NCBI GenBank assembly: GCA_018663815.1
Contig: JABJPQ010000176.1
Span: 1-6,110, forward strand
Reading direction: 5' to 3'
Source: Halobacteriovoraceae bacterium
GTDB lineage: Bacteria > Bdellovibrionota > Bacteriovoracia > Bacteriovoracales > Bacteriovoracaceae
Length of the DNA: 6,110 nucleotides
In this document: one piece after another, positions 1-6,110 of the stretch
How the letters are laid out: each line of letters starts with the position of its first letter
Position numbering within the stretch: the stretch's first letter is position 1
Notes under the pieces: model-generated
Databases searched by the model: none
What the model was told of the DNA's origin: nothing
What the model saw: only the letters and a program-made list of their open reading frames with translations
Made by a program: the position numbers and the translations under genes

Positions 1-745
1 GCTTTACTCCAAAGCCAAATTGTAAAAGTATAATGGGTAACGGGATTATAACGGCGACAATGGAGCCAACAGTGGGGATGAAATTGAGTAAAAATGTTAG
101 AAAAGCGAACATAAAAGCCATTTCCACACCAAATGAAACTAAAATCACATAACTAATAATTGCCGTTGCAGCTGAAGTCATTAATTTTGTTTGAATATAT
201 TTTCTGGTATTTTTTTTAATTTCTTCATAGGTTTTATTTTTTTGTTTACTCATGCTGTCACCGGTTAGGAGGAAAAGTGAAAAAATAATGACTAAAAAAC
301 TATTACTAATGCCACCTACTAAACCGCCACTAATATCTTTGATAAATTTTCCAAGAGGTACTTTTTGAAAAAGTTCTTTTACCTCATTTTGAGAAAAGCC
401 AAAACCAAAGTTTTGTAATGTCTGAGTTACTTGGATTGAGACCTCGCTAAGACGGTCTTTGTATTGATCGGCTCCCTGTAAAAATGTCTGAATTGACTTA
501 GAGAGAAGGATGGCCATTAGGGAAATACCTAAGATGAATAAAATAAGTGAAATTCCTAGGACAAGATTTTTGGGAAGTTTGAATTTTTCATGAAAATATT
601 GAATGAACGGAGAGTAAATAAAAGTAATAAATATGGCCATCGTAAAGGGGATAAGAATTGATTTTGTTATACTAAGAGTAAAAGCCATCGCAATAAAAGT
701 TAAAATGAGCAGACATGAGGTATTAACTTTTGAGTATTGGTTCAT
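1..745 (-). CDS. AI-2E family transporter, 3' end cut off by the window edge
   Basis: Reading leftwards from an ATG at 745, the frame stays open for 248 codons to the window edge. The protein is strongly hydrophobic, with likely membrane segments at about residues 11-28, 30-45, 61-82, 147-161, 191-206 and 209-240. A more polar, amphipathic section (about 84-140) lies between the third and fourth. Residues 221-228 read NFIPTVGS, the signature of the AI-2E family (PF01594; YdiK/TqsA/PerM-like). Members are inner-membrane proteins usually of about 350 residues, so roughly the last 100 are missing here. Family members have been linked to autoinducer-2 export or sodium/proton antiport, but the substrate cannot be read from sequence. 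The start is supported by AAAGGTG about five bases upstream. The gene follows the chemoreceptor on the same strand, but a strong terminator lies between them, so co-transcription would need readthrough. Family call is secure; substrate unknown. Confidence 0.9.
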   Translation of the reverse strand, partial: MNQYSKVNTSCLLILTFIAMAFTLSITKSILIPFTMAIFITFIYSPFIQYFHEKFKLPKNLVLGISLILFILGISLMAILLSKSIQTFLQGADQYKDRLSEVSIQVTQTLQNFGFGFSQNEVKELFQKVPLGKFIKDISGGLVGGISNSFLVIIFSLFLLTGDSMSKQKNKTYEEIKKNTRKYIQTKLMTSAATAIISYVILVSFGVEMAFMFAFLTFLLNFIPTVGSIVAVIIPLPIILLQFGFGVK

Positions 746-770
746 ATACACCTTTTACATGAGAGAACAT

Positions 771-797
771 AAAAAAAGGGAGCTAGATCTCCCTTTT
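771..797 (-). terminator. Intrinsic terminator of the 519-residue chemoreceptor gene
   Basis: On the minus strand a 9-bp perfect stem (AAAAGGGAG with CTCCCTTTT) encloses a 6-base loop and is followed by an unbroken run of seven T. It begins 25 bases after the chemoreceptor stop codon and ends 25 bases before the AI-2E start, so it should end the receptor transcript. The plus-strand reading also has T-rich sequence after the stem (TTTTATA), so weak bidirectional action is possible. Confidence 0.9.
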
Positions 798-821
798 ATA
801 TTAGCTCTATAAACTTCATTA

Positions 822-2381
822 TCAGTTACTTAACTGTGATACTAGTCCGTTAAGTGTGGATGCAAGTGAGGCAAGATCTTTTGCTGCCGTTTGCATATCA
901 TTTGAACCTTTTCCTGTTTGCTCAGCGGCAATAGAAACTTGCTGAATATTTCCTGAAATTTGTTGTACTCCTGTTGATGCTTCTATGACAACCCTAGAGA
1001 CTTCTCCGGTTGTTGCAGCTTGCTCTTCCATCGCACTTGCTATATTTCCAGCTATATTATTTAGTTGTCCAATAGCATCCGTAATGGATCCGATAGATGT
1101 AACAGCTGATTGTGAATCATTTTGAATGGCTTCAATTTTTCTTGAAATATCTTCTGTTGCGTTCGCAGTTTGTTTCGCGAGCTCTTTTACTTCGTTGGCA
1201 ACAACAGCAAAGCCTTTTCCTGCTTCACCCGCTCTGGCGGCCTCAATGGTTGCATTAAGTGCTAAGAGATTTGTTTGTTGAGCGATAGAAGTAATAACTT
1301 TAATAACATTTCCAATATCAAGGCTACTTTCTCCTAGTACTTGAATAATTGAGTTAGCATCTTGGGCCATTTTCATTGCTTGGTTTGATTTTGTAGATGA
1401 ATCATTAGTATTTTTAGTGATTTCTTTAATTGAAGCCGTCATCTCTTCCATATTTGTTGCAACTGTTTGGATACTTCCACTTATTGTTGTGGATGCTGAG
1501 GAGGCATTGTTAGATTGAGCCGTTGTCTCTTCGGCATTCGCACTCATAGTACTTGCAACAGCTATTAATTCTTCAGATGCAGCAGATAGTTGAGATGATG
1601 CTTCGTTTAGGTCTTTAATCAATTTATGTTTGTGGGTAACAATATCCCAAGTAACCATTGGTCCTTGGTAGACATTATTATTATCAAAAATAGGAGATAC
1701 TAATAGATCTAATTTTTCTGACCCAACATTAATTATCGTTGAATAGGGAAGATTATTTGGGTCTTTAATAATTTTAATAATTGCCGCAGGGTTTTTATGA
1801 AACCAGTCAATAGATTTGCCAACAAGCTCATTAACATCGGCAGGAAGAAATTTTCGTAACTTACCTAGGTTATCTATGGAGTTTTGATTCATATAAGTCA
1901 TGACCCCATCAGGTGTGGCCATCATAGTATTAATAGGGGAGAGGTTTACCATATTTTCTGCAGTTGTAGCCTTGTTCTCAGCTTCTTTACGAGCAGATAT
2001 GTTTTCCCAATTAACAACATAACCTTCAATCTTATTTTGAGAATTCGTAACAGCTTGAACGTTTAGATCAAGGATAAGGTGAGCAAGTTGAATCTCGGAG
2101 TTGATCGGAAAATTTTTTAAATCCTTAAGCATTTTTCTCTGATAAGTCGGGTTTGCATGAAAATCATCAATATTTTTCCCAACAAAGGAATCAACATCAA
2201 ATCCAAATTTTTCTTCTAAAACATCCTCAATCTCTTTTAAGGAGTCATAACTTTTATCATTCATGAAGATGAGTTTTAAGTCTTTGTCACAGTAGAGAAC
2301 ATTAGTTTGTAAAACGTTTAAGCAGTCTGAATAGGGGATACTTGCTTGTTCATTTATCTGTGCTTTTGCTTCTTGGCTCAT
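822..2381 (-). CDS. Soluble methyl-accepting chemotaxis protein with tandem Aer2-like PAS domains
   Basis: This 519-residue cytoplasmic chemoreceptor should signal to CheA/CheW. There is no hydrophobic membrane segment. PAS1 covers about residues 20-130 and PAS2 about 140-250. They are tandem copies offset by exactly 120 residues at several marks: VGK 67-69 and 187-189, FHxNP with H75 and H195, and W125 and W245. That histidine-tryptophan pair matches the haem-ligand and O2-contact residues of Pseudomonas Aer2, so haem binding is a reasonable inference. I see no HAMP domain; PAS2 passes directly into the signalling coiled coil (about 255-515). The receptor tip is unmistakable at 366-402 ([17 protein letters not shown] at 370-386). 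Consensus methylation sites are seen at E312/E313 and E453/Q454. The C terminus lacks a CheR-docking NWETF-type pentapeptide. Start ATG at 2381 has AAAGGAT five bases upstream. MCP and PAS calls are secure; the ligand is not. Confidence 0.96.
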   Translation of the reverse strand: MSQEAKAQINEQASIPYSDCLNVLQTNVLYCDKDLKLIFMNDKSYDSLKEIEDVLEEKFGFDVDSFVGKNIDDFHANPTYQRKMLKDLKNFPINSEIQLAHLILDLNVQAVTNSQNKIEGYVVNWENISARKEAENKATTAENMVNLSPINTMMATPDGVMTYMNQNSIDNLGKLRKFLPADVNELVGKSIDWFHKNPAAIIKIIKDPNNLPYSTIINVGSEKLDLLVSPIFDNNNVYQGPMVTWDIVTHKHKLIKDLNEASSQLSAASEELIAVASTMSANAEETTAQSNNASSASTTISGSIQTVATNMEEMTASIKEITKNTNDSSTKSNQAMKMAQDANSIIQVLGESSLDIGNVIKVITSIAQQTNLLALNATIEAARAGEAGKGFAVVANEVKELAKQTANATEDISRKIEAIQNDSQSAVTSIGSITDAIGQLNNIAGNIASAMEEQAATTGEVSRVVIEASTGVQQISGNIQQVSIAAEQTGKGSNDMQTAAKDLASLASTLNGLVSQLSN

Positions 2382-2584
2382 TACTTATCCTTTGATGTTT
2401 AAAAGTTTGTAAGAAAATTATGACATAGTTTTAATTTATATAAAGGGGAAAAAAATGCTACTCACAATTTTTTGATTAGAAGAGTGGATTACTAATGTTT
2501 GATAAAGTGAGATTTATCATGTTTTAAATTTTTATATTTAGATTAAAATTTACTAAAACAATAAATTAAACATTAGGAAATTAT
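2382..2584. promoter_or_regulatory. Divergent control region between the two chemoreceptor genes
   Basis: These 203 very AT-rich bases hold both receptors' ribosome binding sites: AAAGGAT at 2387-2393 for the minus-strand gene and AGGA at 2575-2578, six bases before the plus-strand ATG. They must therefore contain both promoters. Several TATA-like hexamers occur (for example TATATT at 2533-2538), but none has a convincing -35 partner at 16-18 bp. I do not see a good sigma-28 (TAAA...GCCGATAA) site. A 7-bp inverted repeat at 2500-2519 is listed separately. No small ORF with a ribosome site was found. Confidence 0.6.
2500..2519. promoter_or_regulatory. Inverted repeat, possible operator
   Basis: TGATAAA and TTTATCA are perfect 7-bp inverted arms separated by six bases (GTGAGA), giving a 20-bp dyad. 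It lies between the two divergent receptor genes, 66 bp from the plus-strand start and about 120 bp from the minus-strand start. The geometry suits a dimeric regulator, but in such AT-rich DNA a dyad of this size could arise by chance. No known regulator is assigned. Confidence 0.3.
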
Positions 2585-3811
2585 ATGAGCATTAAAGACT
2601 TTGATGAAGACGAACTTAGGTTTGATTTAATTGATACAACTGGAAAAGAATTAAAAAGTATCTCAAATAAAACCGCGGGTATGGTTTCTGATCAATTGTC
2701 TATGATAGGTAACTGTTCTACGAGCTTTAATAATGTACAACAAAATCTTCAAATAATTGAAAATGTCGCACAGGAGATAAATGGAACCTTTGGGGAAATA
2801 TCTTCTGATGCCAAAAAAAATGCATCTCGTCTCCTTGATGTCACAACTGCTATGGGAACCTTAGAAGAGGATTTCGATAAAGTCTCGCACTTAGTAAAAG
2901 TCATAAATGGAATTGCAGATCAAACTAATCTCTTAGCACTTAATGCAACCATTGAAGCCGCAAGAGCAGGTGAGTATGGGAAAGGATTTGCTGTTGTTGC
3001 GAGTGAAGTAAAGGAGCTTGCTAAAACAACAAAAGGTGCCAACGAGGATATTCAACAGACCTTGAGCCAAATTTCAAGCTCCATTAAAGAACTTTCAGGT
3101 CAAATAGAAGTTACAAGTTCAATGATTTCTAATTCACTGAATAATATTGAACAGTCAACTGAGGGGATCAATTCAATCTCTCGGGAAACGACTGAGTTTG
3201 GGCATATTGTAAAAGAAAACTTAAGCCAATTTGAAAAACTTTCAAGTCAAACCAGCATTATGAAAGGTCAAGCTACTGAACTAACAATGATCGGTGAAAC
3301 ATTTACGTATTTATTAGAAATGATGAATGTTAAAGGTTTATTTGCTGGTGCAGGAAATCCTGTTGAAAGATTAGCTCCCTTATTGGAAGGAAGTACTTTT
3401 AAAGATGATTCTCGCTTTAGCAATAAGCTAGAAAAAGAAACAGTCGTTGGTGCCAATGATGTGCTGATCTCATCAACTGATACTAGGGGTGTTATTAACT
3501 TTGCCAACGAAACATTTTGTAAAATTGCTGGCTATACAAATGAAGAGTTAAAAGGTAAGCCACATAATATTATTCGTCACCCAGATATGCCTAAAACAGC
3601 TTTTGCTGATTTATGGAATATTATTAAGGATGGTAATCTTTGGAGCGGTATTGTTAAAAATGCAACAAGATCGGGGGGATACTATTGGGTTAAGGCGATT
3701 GTATTTCCATGTTATCAAAATAAAAAAATTATTGGCTATTTCTCGGTTCGAAAAAAAGCAACCGATGCAGAAATTGCAATGGCTTCTGAAGCTTATAAGT
3801 ACGTTCCTTAA
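2585..3811 (+). CDS. Soluble chemoreceptor with a C-terminal Aer-like flavin PAS domain
   Basis: This 408-residue protein has no membrane segment. An MCP signalling domain occupies about residues 20-245, with the receptor tip at 109-145 ([17 protein letters not shown] at 114-130). Roughly 90-100 residues flank the tip on each side, making a short hairpin. After a linker (about 246-285) comes a PAS domain (about 288-400) strikingly like that of E. coli Aer: GYT at 316-318, RHPDMP at 331-336, WSGIVKN at 353-359 and YYWV at 366-369. The Aer FAD-pocket residues I recall (N34, R57, H58, D60, W79) correspond to N308, R331, H332, D334 and W353 with identical spacing. In Aer the PAS domain is N-terminal, so the order is reversed here. 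I find no consensus methylation site. AGGA lies six bases before the ATG. The likely role is redox or energy taxis through CheA/CheW. Domain calls are secure; flavin binding is inferred. Confidence 0.95.
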   Translation: MSIKDFDEDELRFDLIDTTGKELKSISNKTAGMVSDQLSMIGNCSTSFNNVQQNLQIIENVAQEINGTFGEISSDAKKNASRLLDVTTAMGTLEEDFDKVSHLVKVINGIADQTNLLALNATIEAARAGEYGKGFAVVASEVKELAKTTKGANEDIQQTLSQISSSIKELSGQIEVTSSMISNSLNNIEQSTEGINSISRETTEFGHIVKENLSQFEKLSSQTSIMKGQATELTMIGETFTYLLEMMNVKGLFAGAGNPVERLAPLLEGSTFKDDSRFSNKLEKETVVGANDVLISSTDTRGVINFANETFCKIAGYTNEELKGKPHNIIRHPDMPKTAFADLWNIIKDGNLWSGIVKNATRSGGYYWVKAIVFPCYQNKKIIGYFSVRKKATDAEIAMASEAYKYVP

Positions 3812-3836
3812 GTTACTCCTTAGGGAATTTAATTAT
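3804..3836 (+). terminator. Hairpin overlapping the stop codon, probable terminator of the Aer-like receptor gene
   Basis: TTCCTTAAG (3804-3812) pairs with CTTAGGGAA (3819-3827) through nine pairs, one of them G-U, around a 6-base loop. TTTAATTAT follows. The receptor's TAA stop (3809-3811) sits inside the 5' arm. The T-tract is broken, so termination may be partial. The hairpin lies just outside the stop codon of the convergent minus-strand gene, but on that strand no T-run follows it. Confidence 0.55.
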
Positions 3837-4137
3837 CGTATTGAACAAGGCTATCCTCATAAACTTGATCGTTTAGAATATCAACACAAAATTCGAGAGC
3901 TTGTTTACTGTAATCAATTCCATCATCTGATTTAGAGAAATTTGCTTTTTTTATGGCCGTTGCGACAACTCGTAATAGCTCTGAGCTTGATTCAAAGTAA
4001 TCAGCCTCCTCATCTGTGGACAAGACATGTGTGAGAAGCGAGTTTATAGTTTTGATAAGACGGACTTGTTGGCTACTGAGCTCTTGGGTATCAACTTGTA
4101 TCGACACAGAGCTAGCTTGATTTGTACTTGTAGGCAT
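3829..4137 (-). CDS. Small acidic protein of unknown function, 102 residues
   Basis: I do not recognise this family. The ATG at 4137 gives MPTSTNQAS at the N terminus. A longer reading from a TTG at 4167 adds ten residues but has no ribosome site, whereas the ATG has GGGAG six bases upstream, so I prefer the shorter form. The first 25 residues are polar and probably disordered. The rest looks mainly helical, with a heptad-like stretch around QQVRLIKTINSLLTHVL and a second around SSELLRVVATAIKKA, ending in an acidic tail (DSLVQYDN). There is no signal peptide, membrane segment or cysteine pair; a single cysteine lies in LEFCVDIL. The gene is convergent with the Aer-like receptor, its stop 17 bases from that gene's stop, and divergent from the tRNA promoter. 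It could be a cytoplasmic helical adaptor, but no function is assigned. That it is a real gene rests on the ribosome site and compact placement. Confidence 0.72.
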   Translation of the reverse strand: MPTSTNQASSVSIQVDTQELSSQQVRLIKTINSLLTHVLSTDEEADYFESSSELLRVVATAIKKANFSKSDDGIDYSKQALEFCVDILNDQVYEDSLVQYDN

Positions 4138-4143
4138 ATATTT

Positions 4144-4148
4144 CTCCC
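4144..4148 (-). promoter_or_regulatory. Ribosome binding site fixing the start of the 102-residue protein
   Basis: On the minus strand GGGAG stands six bases before the ATG at 4137. No comparable site precedes the in-frame TTG at 4167, so this motif selects the shorter protein. Confidence 0.7.
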
Positions 4149-4245
4149 ATAAATTTAATTCCCACAATATTTATCGACTCTTTTGGCTGAATATTGAGGG
4201 GTAAGTGCTGGATAAAAATGCTTTTTGGTCCTTGTAAGAAAATGC

Positions 4246-4274
4246 TAGACAAATGAAATCTGATACTCTATAAA
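4246..4274 (+). promoter_or_regulatory. Sigma-70-type promoter of the tRNA-fMet gene
   Basis: A -35 box TAGACA (4246-4251, five of six to TTGACA) and a -10 box TATAAA (4269-4274) are separated by exactly 17 bp. Transcription would start near 4281, giving a short 5' leader before the mature tRNA end at 4289. An overlapping GATACT at 4262-4267 is a less well-spaced alternative -10. Confidence 0.65.
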
Positions 4275-4288
4275 TACTACTAACTTGA

Positions 4289-4365
<77 letters not shown>

Positions 4366-4393
4366 AAAATTTCAGTAAATTTAGATATTTAAG

Positions 4394-4421
4394 AAGCCAC
4401 TTACCAGAGTGGTTTTTTTTT
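4394..4421 (+). terminator. Intrinsic terminator after the tRNA-fMet gene
   Basis: CCACT (4397-4401) pairs with AGTGG (4408-4412) around a 6-base loop, followed by nine T (4413-4421). Flanking A and T extend the stem weakly. It lies 29 bases after the tRNA. Read on the minus strand, the same hairpin is followed only by CTTCTT, so it may give little termination for the convergent gene ending at 4459. Confidence 0.85.
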
Positions 4422-4458
4422 GCTTTGACCAAAATACATAATTTAGCAATGACACTGC

Positions 4459-4947
4459 TTAGGGTGTAAAAACGATATCCTTAACTCCAACGATCTTTCT
4501 CCACACCCTTTTTGCCTTAAAGAAAAAGTTCGTAAAAATATTTCCTTGTATATCACTTATATGCCAAGAATCTTGCTCTTGTTCGATAATAAATGATTTT
4601 GAACGATAAGTTCCAGAGATACCATTGTATAGATATCGAATCTCAACTGTTCCTCCAGCATAGGTAGCAAAATCACGACTCTTTAATGTGACAACATCTC
4701 TACCTTCTTTGTTATATAAGACAAAACCGTCAGAAATATTTGTGAGATCATGTGCTTTTCTTTCAAAAAAGACACCCTTTTTATAGGTATCTGTGTACAA
4801 CGTTTTAAGCTCGTTTTGAGCTTCTGTTTCAACGATGATTTGAATGATATCTGTGTCAATATTACTCTTTACTGTGGCCACTGTTATTTCTTTGGCCATT
4901 AGTTGTGTTGCCATTAAAAACAATACGAATCCTATGATAATTTTCAT
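4459..4947 (-). CDS. Exported protein of unknown function, 162 residues
   Basis: I do not recognise this family. The N terminus is a clear Sec signal peptide: MK, then a hydrophobic core IIIGFVLFLMATQL, with probable signal-peptidase I cleavage after LMA (residues 16-18), leaving a mature protein of about 144 residues. There is no lipobox cysteine, and in fact no cysteine at all. The mature part alternates polar and hydrophobic residues as in a beta-rich fold, for example ITVATVKS, DIIQIIVET, GTVEIRYLYNG and SFIIEQEQDSWHISDIQGN. A basic segment, FFFKAKRVWRKIVGVK (about 141-156), closes the protein and could contact membrane or nucleic acid. AAAGGTGA stands four bases before the ATG at 4947. 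It is convergent with the tRNA and divergent from trpS, so it is probably a single-gene unit. A periplasmic or outer-surface location is inferred from the signal peptide only. Confidence 0.85.
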   Translation of the reverse strand: MKIIIGFVLFLMATQLMAKEITVATVKSNIDTDIIQIIVETEAQNELKTLYTDTYKKGVFFERKAHDLTNISDGFVLYNKEGRDVVTLKSRDFATYAGGTVEIRYLYNGISGTYRSKSFIIEQEQDSWHISDIQGNIFTNFFFKAKRVWRKIVGVKDIVFTP

Positions 4948-5219
4948 GAGTCACCTTTGTTAAGTATTTGTATTAGTGATTTGTCGACTTTTCATGGCAA
5001 AAATTAAGCAATTGATTTGAATTTGAATTGAAAGGAAAAAACTACTGATCCAGGGATAACTGTGGCTTGGTCCAAGTTAGAGGTTTAAATTTCTTGGTCT
5101 TAATCCTTGATATTTGATGAAATAGCTAAGTTCTTATTAATTTTAAGTTTATGGCAATGCAAATAAAGAGATTCTTTTCCAAACTCTCACTTTTATGGCA
5201 CTCTACCCAAGAGGTTTTT
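4948..5219. other. Non-coding stretch between the exported-protein gene and trpS
   Basis: These 272 bases must hold the divergent promoters of the exported-protein gene and trpS. I see no convincing -35/-10 pair; TTGATA at 5107-5112 and TATTAA at 5135-5140 are too far apart (22 bp). A short perfect dyad, CTTGG-T-CCAAG, lies at 5066-5076. GAGG at 5211-5214 is the trpS ribosome site. I see no RNA gene, repeat array or separate ORF. An ATG at 5151 is in frame with trpS but has no ribosome site. Confidence 0.6.
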
Positions 5220-6110
5220 ATGAAAACAGTTTTAACAGGAATTAAGCCTACCGGGTATATTCACTTGGGTAATTTACTCGGAGCGATTAAGCCGGCCATT
5301 GAGATGTCTCAAAGTGATGAGTATGATCGTTCACTTTTTTTTATTGCTGATGCCCATGCGCTAACTTCAGTTAGAGACCCAAAGCTTTATCGAGAATATG
5401 TTTATGAAGTTGCCGCAACTTGGATAGCTCTTGGTCTTGATACTGATAAGTCCATTTTTTATAAACAAAGTGATATAAAAGAAATTTTTGAATTGACTTG
5501 GATGCTTAGCTGTATGACCCCGAAAGGTGATTTGAATAGAGCACACTCTTATAAAGATAAGGTCCAAAAAAATCAGGAACAGGGTCGTGACCCTGATTAC
5601 GGTGTAAATATGGGGTTATTTCAGTACCCTGTTTTGATGAGTTCGGATATTTTGCTTTTTAACTCAAATAGTGTCCCAGTTGGAAAAGATCAAGTGCAAC
5701 ATGTTGAGATTGCCAGAAGTATAGCTCAAAGAATTAATGAGACCTATAAACAAGAAATCTTAACTTTACCTCAAGAAATTACACAGAAACATGGAGCTTA
5801 CGTTGTAGGTTTGGATGGAAGAAAAATGAGTAAGTCCTACGGAAATACGATCCCTATTTGGTCTACTGAAAAAAAGTTAAAAAAAACAATTAATAAAATA
5901 ACAACTGACTGCTCTGCACCCGAGGATCCCAAAGACCCCAACAATTGTACGGTAATGGAACTGTATCGTCTGTTTGCTACCACTGAACAAATAAGCGCTC
6001 TTGAAAAACGCTACTTAGAAGGAGTCGGCTGGGGGCATGCAAAACAGGAACTTTTTGAAGTAACAAATGAGTACTTAAAAGGTCCACGTGAAATTTTTAA
6101 TGATTTAATA
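5220..6110 (+). CDS. trpS: Tryptophan--tRNA ligase, 3' end cut off by the window edge
   Basis: Class I aminoacyl-tRNA synthetase that charges tRNA-Trp with tryptophan using ATP in the cytoplasm. The open frame from ATG 5220 reaches the window edge after 297 codons; bacterial TrpS is usually about 330 residues, so only some 30-40 are missing. The N terminus reads MKTVLTGIKPTGYIHLGN, with HLGN at 15-18 as the HIGH-type ATP site. FIADAHAL follows near residue 41, then the conserved GKDQVQHVEIAR segment near 155-166. The class signature KMSKS is at 202-206 within GLDGRKMSKSYGN. Both catalytic motifs are intact and no frameshift is seen. GAGG five bases upstream supports this start. An in-frame ATG 69 bases earlier would add 23 residues unlike any TrpS N terminus and has no ribosome site, so I rejected it. 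Confidence 0.97.
   Translation, partial: MKTVLTGIKPTGYIHLGNLLGAIKPAIEMSQSDEYDRSLFFIADAHALTSVRDPKLYREYVYEVAATWIALGLDTDKSIFYKQSDIKEIFELTWMLSCMTPKGDLNRAHSYKDKVQKNQEQGRDPDYGVNMGLFQYPVLMSSDILLFNSNSVPVGKDQVQHVEIARSIAQRINETYKQEILTLPQEITQKHGAYVVGLDGRKMSKSYGNTIPIWSTEKKLKKTINKITTDCSAPEDPKDPNNCTVMELYRLFATTEQISALEKRYLEGVGWGHAKQELFEVTNEYLKGPREIFNDLI

Noticed and set aside
1600..1640. HAMP domain between PAS2 and the signalling domain of the 519-residue receptor
   Set aside because: Only a few residues separate PAS2 from the coiled coil, too few for the roughly 50-residue HAMP fold, and no HAMP proline or glutamate motif is seen.
1884..2066. Plus-strand ORF of 60 codons
   Set aside because: It lies wholly inside the PAS region of the 519-residue receptor on the other strand, with no ribosome site or recognisable product.
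2499..2520. FNR-type site (TTGAT...ATCAT) in the divergent region
   Set aside because: The half-sites are 12 bases apart instead of four, so FNR/CRP-type binding is not expected.
3268..3507. Minus-strand ORF of 79 codons
   Set aside because: Shadow of the Aer-like receptor's linker and PAS coding sequence.
3603..3935. Plus-strand ORF of 110 codons spanning the end of the Aer-like receptor and the next gene
   Set aside because: Its first two thirds are out of frame inside the conserved PAS coding sequence and the rest is antisense to the 102-residue gene. The peptide has no family features.
4138..4167. Ten-residue N-terminal extension of the 102-residue protein from TTG
   Set aside because: Rare start codon without a ribosome site; the downstream ATG has GGGAG at ideal distance.
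5041..5100. Possible structured RNA or riboswitch ahead of trpS around the CTTGG-T-CCAAG dyad
   Set aside because: The dyad has a one-base centre and cannot form a hairpin of that length. No T-box, terminator or leader-peptide features were found nearby.
5151..5219. In-frame N-terminal extension of trpS from an earlier ATG
   Set aside because: No ribosome site precedes it, the 23 added residues do not resemble TrpS, and GAGG is well placed for the ATG at 5220.
5367..5567. Minus-strand ORF of 66 codons
   Set aside because: Antisense shadow of trpS.

Overview
The window looks like ordinary chromosomal DNA from an AT-rich, motile, Gram-negative-type bacterium (GC roughly mid-30s % by eye). Low GC, many soluble PAS-type chemoreceptors, an exported small protein and strong AGGA-type ribosome binding sites would suit a Bacteriovorax/Halobacteriovorax-like member of the Bdellovibrionota. 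That placement is inferred from overall style, not from a marker gene.

Layout from left to right. A 3'-truncated AI-2E-family membrane protein gene (minus strand) runs off the left edge. A perfect intrinsic terminator separates it from a 519-residue soluble chemoreceptor (minus strand, 822-2381) with two tandem N-terminal PAS domains. A 203-bp divergent intergenic region follows, and then a second soluble chemoreceptor of 408 residues (plus strand, 2585-3811). Its signalling hairpin is at the N terminus and an Aer-like PAS domain is at the C terminus. A hairpin overlapping its stop codon separates it from a convergent gene for a 102-residue acidic protein of unknown function (minus strand, 3829-4137). 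Next come an initiator tRNA-fMet gene (plus strand, 4289-4365) with a recognisable promoter and terminator, and a convergent gene for a 162-residue exported protein of unknown function (minus strand, 4459-4947). A 272-bp non-coding stretch leads to trpS (plus strand, from 5220), which runs off the right edge after 297 codons.

The most interesting part is the divergent receptor pair. The 519-residue receptor carries, in both PAS domains, the FHxNP histidine and the late-strand tryptophan that form the haem/O2 pocket of Pseudomonas Aer2. The 408-residue receptor carries every residue I remember as forming the FAD pocket of E. coli Aer, at identical spacing, but with the domain order reversed. 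Neither protein has a membrane segment. I infer that the locus pairs a possible haem-based oxygen receptor with a flavin-based redox/energy receptor, both cytoplasmic, around a shared control region. This is a hypothesis from residue patterns; no biochemical evidence is visible here. The remaining genes (tRNA-fMet, trpS, transporter) are housekeeping or unrelated neighbours.
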